Shown here one piece after another: positions 58,067-64,000 of a DNA stretch of 64,000 bases. The notes below the pieces were generated by a model. It was not told the DNA's origin. It did not search any database and saw nothing but the letters and a program-made list of their open reading frames with translations. The stretch is from Candidatus Barnesiella excrementavium. GTDB taxonomy: Bacteria > Bacteroidota > Bacteroidia > Bacteroidales > Barnesiellaceae. Within the stretch, counting starts at the first letter, position 1, and each line of letters begins with the position of its first letter. Made by a program: the position numbers and the translations under genes. Location: the NCBI GenBank assembly GCA_019115485.1, contig DXDM01000022.1, positions 1 to 64,000 on the forward strand. Direction: 5' to 3'.

Positions 58067-58148
58067 CGCTCTCAAAATTTGCACGCTTTTTGCAGGGAAT
58101 AGAGAGTAAATAAGTAAAAACATAAATAATTTAATAAAATATATAAGA

Positions 58149-59510
58149 ATGAACGTTTCACATCAAAACACCGACAACCTGAACGCCGTGATTTCGATTG
58201 AAATAACGAAAGCCGATTATCAGGACAAAGTTGATAAATCTCTTCGCGCTTACGGGCAGAAAGCCAATATCCCCGGTTTCAGAAAGGGGAAAGTACCGTT
58301 CAGCATCCTCACGAAGATGTTTGGAAAATCGGTTCGGGTAGAAGAGATAAACCGTTTGGTTTCAGAAGCTCTGTACAATTATATCCGCGACAACAAACTC
58401 AATATCCTGGGCGAGCCGATGACGGCCGAAGATATGACGGTCGACCTCGATGCACAGGACGATTTCACCTTCCGTTTTGATGTAGCTTTGGCTCCCGAAC
58501 TGGACGTGAAAGTCGACAAAAAGATAAAAGTTCCCTACTACACGATTACCGTTGACGACGACATGGTAAAACGTCAGAACGAAGCTTTCCTGTCGCGCTT
58601 TGGCAAACAGGTTTCGGTCGACGAGTCGACCGACGAGCGTGACCTCATCAAGGGGTCGATGGTCGAGCTCGCAAGCGACGGCACGCCCCTCGAAGGCGGC
58701 ATCACGGTAGAGAGCACGATTGTTTCGCCCAACTACTTCAAGAGTGACGACGAGAAGGCCAAATTCGCCGGCGTGAAGAAGGGCGACAAGGTGGTGTTCA
58801 ATCCCTCGAAGAGCTGCAACGCATCGGTAGCCGAACTTGCTTCGATGCTCAATACCGACAAGGAGAAAGCTGCCAATGTGACATCTGACTTTGAGATGAC
58901 AGTGACAGATATTACTCATCTGCAACCGGCCGAGTTGAACCAGGAGTTGTTCGACAACGTATTTGGCAAAGATGCCGTAAAAAACGAAGAGGAGTATTTC
59001 GCCAAATTGCGTGAGATGATTGCCCGTCAGCTGGTTCCCGAGAGCGACTACAAGTTCTCGATTGACTCCCGCGCAGCCATCGAAAAAGCCGTAGGCGATT
59101 TCGAGTTGCCCGACGCATTCCTCAAACGCTGGTTGCTGGCTACCGACAAGGAGCGTAAGGCCGAGACCATCGACGACGATTACTCTCGCATGGTGCCCGA
59201 CTTGAAATGGCAGTTGATTAAGGAGCAAATTGTAAAACAGTTCGATATCCACGTCGACGACAACGACTTGAAGGCTTTGGCCAAACGGGTCGCTGCCAGC
59301 CAGTTCGCCCAATACGGTATGACCGGTGTGCCCGACGATGTACTCGAACGTTACGGCAACGAGATGCTGTCGAGCAAGGAGACCCGTTCGCGCCTCATCA
59401 ACCAGGCTACCGAGCAAAAGATTCAAACCGCTATCAAGGAGTCGGTAACCCTCAATCACAAAGAGGTATCGATGGAAAAATTCCAGAAACTGTTTGAAAC
59501 AGCCGAATAA
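58149..59510 (+). CDS. tig: Trigger factor
   Basis: The 453 residues show the ribosome-binding loop (GFRKGKVPF) in the N-terminal domain. A degenerate FKBP-type peptidyl-prolyl isomerase region lies at about 155-250 and a helical C-terminal chaperone domain runs to the end. It binds nascent chains at the ribosome exit. The isomerase part is divergent, as often seen in Bacteroidota. The start matches the family, and a terminator follows before clpP; the tig-clpP-clpX order is widespread. Confidence 0.93.
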   Translation: MNVSHQNTDNLNAVISIEITKADYQDKVDKSLRAYGQKANIPGFRKGKVPFSILTKMFGKSVRVEEINRLVSEALYNYIRDNKLNILGEPMTAEDMTVDLDAQDDFTFRFDVALAPELDVKVDKKIKVPYYTITVDDDMVKRQNEAFLSRFGKQVSVDESTDERDLIKGSMVELASDGTPLEGGITVESTIVSPNYFKSDDEKAKFAGVKKGDKVVFNPSKSCNASVAELASMLNTDKEKAANVTSDFEMTVTDITHLQPAELNQELFDNVFGKDAVKNEEEYFAKLREMIARQLVPESDYKFSIDSRAAIEKAVGDFELPDAFLKRWLLATDKERKAETIDDDYSRMVPDLKWQLIKEQIVKQFDIHVDDNDLKALAKRVAASQFAQYGMTGVPDDVLERYGNEMLSSKETRSRLINQATEQKIQTAIKESVTLNHKEVSMEKFQKLFETAE

Positions 59511-59537
59511 AAAAGAGCAGGATATAAACCCTCTCAG

Positions 59538-59571
59538 AAGCCCCGGAACCTCTCGTTTTCGGGGCTTTTTG
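59538..59571 (+). terminator. Terminator of tig
   Basis: An 8-bp stem AAGCCCCG/CGGGGCTT is followed by TTTTTG. It lies 28 bases after the stop. Confidence 0.85.
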
Positions 59572-59677
59572 TCACGGTGTGCTCCGGCCCGGCCCAGCCG
59601 GTGGGCGAGGGGCTGTTCGCGATATATTATTTTTTGTGAAAGATAAGGATAAAAAAGTAGACCGCCTCCCGATTTTA

Positions 59678-59710
59678 TTTGGGGCATAACTGTTTTTATT
59701 TATATCTTTG
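59678..59710 (+). promoter_or_regulatory. Promoter of clpP-clpX
   Basis: TTTG-N21-TATCTTTG matches the consensus, 39 bases before the clpP ATG. Confidence 0.75.
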
Positions 59711-59749
59711 ACTGAAAATAGGGATTGAAAACAATTAAAAAAGAAGTAT

Positions 59750-60430
59750 ATGATGACAAACGATTTTAGAAATTATGCGGTAAAGCATTTAGGAATGAAT
59801 GGCCTTGCGCTGGATCAGTATGCACAGATTACCAGCAGCTACCTCTCTCCCACGATTATGGAAGAGCGTCAACTGAATGTGACACAGATGGACGTATTTT
59901 CACGTCTGATGATGGACCGTATAATCTTTTTAGGAACGCCTATCGACGATTATACGGCCAATGTCATAGAGGCTCAGTTGCTCTATCTCGACTCGGCCGA
60001 CCCCGGTAAAGACATCTCTATCTATTTCAACACCCCGGGCGGGTCGGTCTACGCCGGTCTGGGCATCTACGACACCATGCAGTTCATCAGCTGCGACGTG
60101 TCGACCATCTGTACCGGTATGGCCGCCTCGATGGGTGCCGTGCTGCTGGTAGCCGGTACCAAGGGCAAACGCTTCGCACTGAAACATTCGCGGGTAATGA
60201 TTCACCAGCCGATGGGCGGCGCTCAGGGCCAGGCTTCCGATATCGAGATTACGGCTCGGGAGATACAGAAATTGAAGAAAGAACTCTATACGATTATCGC
60301 CGACCACTCGGGAAATCCCTACGAGCGGGTAGAGAAAGACTCCGACCGCGACTACTGGATGACCGCCGCCGAAGCCAAGGAGTATGGCATGATTGACGAA
60401 GTGTTGGTGAAATCACAGAAAACCATTTAA
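59750..60430 (+). CDS. clpP: ATP-dependent Clp protease proteolytic subunit
   Basis: The 226 residues show the serine protease triad contexts: Ser in [11 protein letters not shown], His in [11 protein letters not shown], and Asp in the DRDYWM region. [16 protein letters not shown] is the oxyanion-hole segment. It forms the tetradecameric proteolytic chamber that works with ClpX, encoded 3 bases downstream. The N-terminus is about 20 residues longer than in E. coli. Confidence 0.97.
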   Translation: MMTNDFRNYAVKHLGMNGLALDQYAQITSSYLSPTIMEERQLNVTQMDVFSRLMMDRIIFLGTPIDDYTANVIEAQLLYLDSADPGKDISIYFNTPGGSVYAGLGIYDTMQFISCDVSTICTGMAASMGAVLLVAGTKGKRFALKHSRVMIHQPMGGAQGQASDIEITAREIQKLKKELYTIIADHSGNPYERVEKDSDRDYWMTAAEAKEYGMIDEVLVKSQKTI

Positions 60431-60433
60431 ATC

Positions 60434-61663
60434 ATGGCGAAAAGCGAAAAATGTAGTTTCTGCGGACGAGGGGCGAACGAGGTGAGGCTCTTGATGCCGG
60501 GCCGCGACGGCTGTATCTGCGACGAGTGTGCCGAACAGGCCTACCTCCTCTCCGAAGAGTATCTGCACAAGAAGAGAAAAAAGAATTCCAAGTGGGCCAT
60601 CTCCCGGGAGGAGTTGCCCAAGCCCGACCAGATAAAGGCCTTCCTCGACGAGTATGTCATCGGGCAGGACGATGCCAAGCGCTACCTGGCCGTATCGGTC
60701 TACAACCACTACAAACGCATCATGCAGGCCGCCGATGACAGTGACGACGTGGAGATCGAAAAGTCGAACATTATCATGGTAGGTCCTACGGGTACCGGCA
60801 AAACCTTGCTGGCCAAGACAATAGCCCGTTTGCTCAAAGTGCCCTTCACCATTGTCGACGCCACCGTGCTCACCGAGGCCGGCTATGTGGGCGAGGATAT
60901 CGAGAGCATTCTCACCCGCCTGCTCCAAGTGGCCGACTATGACGTCGAGGCTGCTGAGCGCGGCATCGTGTTTATCGACGAAATCGACAAGATAGCCCGC
61001 AAGAGCGACAACCCCTCGATTACCCGCGACGTGAGCGGAGAGGGGGTGCAGCAGGGATTGTTGAAACTGCTCGAAGGCTCGATTGTGAACGTACCGCCCC
61101 AAGGTGGTCGCAAGCACCCCGAACAGAAGATGATTGCGGTGAACACCAAGAACATACTCTACATCTGCGGCGGAGCCTTCGACGGCATCGAGCGCAAGAT
61201 AGCCATGCGGCTCAACACCCATGTGGTAGGGTATAACGGTGGTGGCAGCAACAGCAGGGTCGACCGCGACAATCTGTTGCAATACATCGCTCCGCAAGAC
61301 TTGAAGGCCTATGGGCTTATCCCCGAAATCATCGGCCGTCTGCCCATACTCACCTACTTGCAACCCCTCGACCGGGAGGCGTTGCGCCGTATTCTGGTCG
61401 AACCCAAGAACTCGATTATCAAACAGTATGTCAAACTGTTCGAGATGGACGGTGTGAAGCTCACCTTCGACGACGACATGCTCGACTATGTGGTCGACAA
61501 GGCTATCGAGTTCAAACTGGGAGCTCGTGGGTTGCGTTCGATTGTCGAGACGGTGATGATGGACGCCATGTACGAAACCCCTTCGTCGAACAAGAAAAAA
61601 CTGCATATCACACGCAGCTATGCAGAAAAGAAATTGGAGAAAGCAAAACTATTGGCCGTATAA
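60434..61663 (+). CDS. clpX: ATP-dependent Clp protease ATP-binding subunit ClpX
   Basis: The 409 residues begin with a zinc-binding domain of four Cys (CSFCGRG, CICDEC). The AAA+ module has Walker A GPTGTGKT, Walker B IVFIDEID, and sensor 2 in [11 protein letters not shown]. The IGF-type loop for ClpP docking is not obvious. It unfolds substrates and feeds them to ClpP. It is cotranscribed with clpP. Confidence 0.97.
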   Translation: MAKSEKCSFCGRGANEVRLLMPGRDGCICDECAEQAYLLSEEYLHKKRKKNSKWAISREELPKPDQIKAFLDEYVIGQDDAKRYLAVSVYNHYKRIMQAADDSDDVEIEKSNIIMVGPTGTGKTLLAKTIARLLKVPFTIVDATVLTEAGYVGEDIESILTRLLQVADYDVEAAERGIVFIDEIDKIARKSDNPSITRDVSGEGVQQGLLKLLEGSIVNVPPQGGRKHPEQKMIAVNTKNILYICGGAFDGIERKIAMRLNTHVVGYNGGGSNSRVDRDNLLQYIAPQDLKAYGLIPEIIGRLPILTYLQPLDREALRRILVEPKNSIIKQYVKLFEMDGVKLTFDDDMLDYVVDKAIEFKLGARGLRSIVETVMMDAMYETPSSNKKKLHITRSYAEKKLEKAKLLAV

Positions 61664-61680
61664 AAAACAGCAGGAAAAAA

Positions 61681-61713
61681 TTTGGTAATTACGCAGAGTT
61701 GTTTATAAATTTG
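61681..61713 (+). promoter_or_regulatory. Promoter of recQ
   Basis: TTTG-N21-TAAATTTG matches the consensus, 49 bases before the recQ ATG. Confidence 0.7.
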
Positions 61714-61762
61714 TTAGACCGATAAGAGTTTCGGCCAAACAATAACGAGAAAGAGATACCGT

Positions 61763-63943
61763 ATGGCAAAAGAAGTAAATTTGACTGAGGAACTGAAAAA
61801 GAATTTCGGATTCGATACCTTCAAAGGAAATCAGGAAGCGATTATCAAGAATTTACTCGCCGGGAAAGACACCTTTGTATTGATGCCTACCGGAGGAGGT
61901 AAGTCGCTTTGTTATCAACTACCGTCTCTGATTCTTGACGGGACGGCCGTCGTGATTTCTCCCTTGATTGCATTGATGAAGAATCAGGTCGATGCCATGC
62001 GGAATTTCAGTGCCGAAGACGGTGTGGCTCACTTTATAAACTCATCGCTCAACAAGGCTGCCATCGATCAGGTGAAGAGCGATATCCTGTCGGGAAAAAC
62101 CAAATTGCTGTATGTAGCGCCCGAGTCGTTGACCAAGGAAGAGAATATCGACTTCCTGCGTCAGGTAAACATCTCGTTCTATGCCGTGGACGAGGCGCAC
62201 TGTATCTCGGAGTGGGGACACGATTTCCGCCCCGAGTATCGTCGCATACGCCCCATCATCAACGAGATAGGGGTAAGACCGGTCATCGCCCTCACGGCGA
62301 CCGCCACCCCCAAGGTGCAGCACGATATCCAGAAAAACCTGGGCATGCTCGACGCCACGGTCTTCAAGTCGTCGTTCAACCGTCCCAACCTCTACTACGA
62401 GGTGCGCCCCAAAACGGCGAATATCGACAAGGACATCATCAAATACATCAAGTCGCAGGAGGGCAAGTCGGGTATCATCTATTGCCTCAGCCGCAAGAAG
62501 GTGGAAGAGCTGGCCGAACTGTTGCAGGTCAACGGCATACGGGCATTGCCCTACCATGCCGGCATGGACTCGGCCACCCGCACACAGAACCAGGACGCAT
62601 TCCTGCTCGAGAAAATCGATGTCATTGTAGCCACGATAGCCTTTGGCATGGGAATCGACAAACCCGATGTGCGCTACGTCATACACTACGACATACCCAA
62701 GAGTCTCGAAGGCTATTACCAGGAGACGGGACGTGCCGGACGGGACGGCGGAGAAGGTCAATGTATAACTTTTTATATCAATAAAGATTTGCAGAAACTC
62801 GAAAAGTTCATGCAAGGGAAACCCATTGCCGAGCAGGAAATCGGGAAGCAGTTGCTGCTCGAGACGGCGGCCTATGCCGAGTCGTCGCTCTGCCGGCGCA
62901 AGATTCTGCTGCACTACTTTGGCGAGGAGTATGAAGAAGATAATTGTGGAAATTGCGATAATTGCCTAAATCCTAAGAAACAAGTGGAAGCAAAAGATCA
63001 ACTTTGTGCGGTTCTTGAAACTATCATTGCACTGAAAGAGAAATTTAAAGCCGAATATGTGATCGATGTCCTGATGGGCAAGGAGACCAGTCAGGTCCTT
63101 TCCTATCAGCACGAAGATCTCGAAGTCTTCGGTAGCGGACAGGGCGAAGACGAGCGCACGTGGAACGCCGTGATTCGCCAGGCATTGATTGCCGGCTATA
63201 TCGATAAGGATATTGAAAACTACGGATTGTTGAAGGTGACCAAAGCCGGGCACGCATTCCTGAAAAATCCGGTATCGTTCAAGATTGTGAAGGACGTAGA
63301 TTTTGAGGAGATGGAAGAAGAGGTGCCCATGAAGGGTGGAGCCGCCTGTGCCGTCGACCCCGAACTGTATGCCATACTCAAAGACCTCCGCAAGAAGATA
63401 GCCAAGCGGCTCGAACTGCCGCCCTACGTCATCTTCCAGGACCCGTCGCTCGAAGCCATGGCCACCACCTATCCCATTACCCTCGAAGAGTTGCAGAATA
63501 TCCCGGGAGTGGGAGCCGGCAAAGCCAAACGCTACGGCGAGGAGTTTATCAAGGTCATCAAGGCACATGTCGAGGAGAATGAAATCGAGCGTCCCGAAGA
63601 TTTGCGGGTGCGCACGGTAGCCAACAAGTCGAAGTTGAAAGTCTCGATAATCCAGGCCATCGACCGCAAGATAGCCCTTGACGAACTGGCCGAATCGAAA
63701 GGGCTGGAATTCGGCGAACTGCTCGACGAAATTGAAGCCATCGTCTACTCGGGTACGAAGATAAACATCGACTATTTCCTGCGCGAGATTATGGACGACG
63801 AGCACATCGACGACATCTTCAACTACTTCAAGGAGAGCGAGAGCGACAGCCTCGAAGATGCCATCGAAGAGTTCGGCATGGAATACAGCGAGGAGGAGAT
63901 ACGGTTGATTCGCATCAAGTTCCTCTCCGAGATGGGCAACTAA
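61763..63943 (+). CDS. recQ: ATP-dependent DNA helicase RecQ
   Basis: The 726 residues show a superfamily 2 helicase core: Walker A LMPTGGGKSLCYQLP, DEAH box with the RecQ aromatic loop (DEAHCISEWGHDFR), and motif VI QETGRAGRDG. The zinc region has four Cys (CRRK and CGNCDNC). A winged-helix RQC domain (about 415-510) and an HRDC domain (about 535-610) follow. The last 100 residues are acidic. It unwinds DNA 3' to 5' in recombination and repair. Confidence 0.97.
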   Translation: MAKEVNLTEELKKNFGFDTFKGNQEAIIKNLLAGKDTFVLMPTGGGKSLCYQLPSLILDGTAVVISPLIALMKNQVDAMRNFSAEDGVAHFINSSLNKAAIDQVKSDILSGKTKLLYVAPESLTKEENIDFLRQVNISFYAVDEAHCISEWGHDFRPEYRRIRPIINEIGVRPVIALTATATPKVQHDIQKNLGMLDATVFKSSFNRPNLYYEVRPKTANIDKDIIKYIKSQEGKSGIIYCLSRKKVEELAELLQVNGIRALPYHAGMDSATRTQNQDAFLLEKIDVIVATIAFGMGIDKPDVRYVIHYDIPKSLEGYYQETGRAGRDGGEGQCITFYINKDLQKLEKFMQGKPIAEQEIGKQLLLETAAYAESSLCRRKILLHYFGEEYEEDNCGNCDNCLNPKKQVEAKDQLCAVLETIIALKEKFKAEYVIDVLMGKETSQVLSYQHEDLEVFGSGQGEDERTWNAVIRQALIAGYIDKDIENYGLLKVTKAGHAFLKNPVSFKIVKDVDFEEMEEEVPMKGGAACAVDPELYAILKDLRKKIAKRLELPPYVIFQDPSLEAMATTYPITLEELQNIPGVGAGKAKRYGEEFIKVIKAHVEENEIERPEDLRVRTVANKSKLKVSIIQAIDRKIALDELAESKGLEFGELLDEIEAIVYSGTKINIDYFLREIMDDEHIDDIFNYFKESESDSLEDAIEEFGMEYSEEEIRLIRIKFLSEMGN

Positions 63944-63967
63944 ATAAGCATACAGATACCCGATAGG

Positions 63968-64000
63968 GTGGGGCTATCCGCAAGCGGGTGGCCCCACTTT
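63968..64000 (+). terminator. Terminator of recQ (cut by the window end)
   Basis: A 7-bp stem GTGGGGC/GCCCCAC is followed by TTT at the last bases of the window; the T-run is not fully visible. Confidence 0.7.

Overview
The window reads as chromosome of a gut-type member of the Bacteroidales (Bacteroidota). The evidence is a SusC/SusD pair, serine-type sulfatases, C-terminal sorting domains of the type IX secretion system (T9SS), a DUF4295 gene after rpmB-rpmG, a TamB-like protein, and promoters of the Bacteroidota form TTTG-N19-21-TAnnTTTG with no clear Shine-Dalgarno sequences. The species cannot be fixed from the sequence alone. I see no insertion sequence, prophage, CRISPR array or rRNA operon.

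Layout. (1) 1-17.6 kb, plus strand: a polysaccharide utilisation locus (PUL). It holds a truncated secreted protein, a LamG-GH18 endoglycosidase, SusC, SusD, two sulfatases flanking a GH20 hexosaminidase, and a GH2 beta-galactosidase. Together these suit stepwise removal of sulfate, galactose and N-acetylglucosamine from sulfated N-acetyllactosamine chains such as keratan sulfate or mucin glycans. (2) 17.8-18.3 kb: tRNA-Ala on plus, tRNA-Asp and tRNA-His on minus. (3) 18.6-26.4 kb: a large T9SS cargo protein, an AraC regulator, a CocE/NonD hydrolase and NAD+ synthetase. (4) 26.4-36.8 kb: tamB, divergent tsaD-cinA, then rpmB-rpmG-DUF4295-ftsY-rimO. (5) 36.8-42.5 kb: the menaquinone operon menF-menD-menB-menC-menE. 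(6) 42.6-53 kb, minus strand: a Crp/Fnr regulator, ftsK-lolA-trxB, and a small membrane protein followed by dxs-trkA-trkH. (7) 53.2-57.3 kb, minus strand: an aromatic amino acid operon, pheA-aminotransferase-DAHP synthase/chorismate mutase-tyrA. (8) 57.5-64 kb, plus strand: an acidic orphan protein, tig, clpP-clpX and recQ.

The most striking regulatory object lies upstream of pheA. A consensus promoter is followed by a 19-codon reading frame, MKNFDFAYYFYFYFYFGPK, in which 11 residues are Phe or Tyr. Next comes a segment able to form an antiterminator, and then a perfect 12-bp terminator hairpin ending 12 bases before the pheA start. This has every part of a ribosome-mediated attenuator sensing both Phe and Tyr. 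A second unusual element is an 83-bp tandem repeat upstream of ftsK; each complete unit carries its own consensus promoter.

Many very long reading frames in the track, up to 976 codons, lie antisense to obvious genes and are codon-bias shadows. They are left out.
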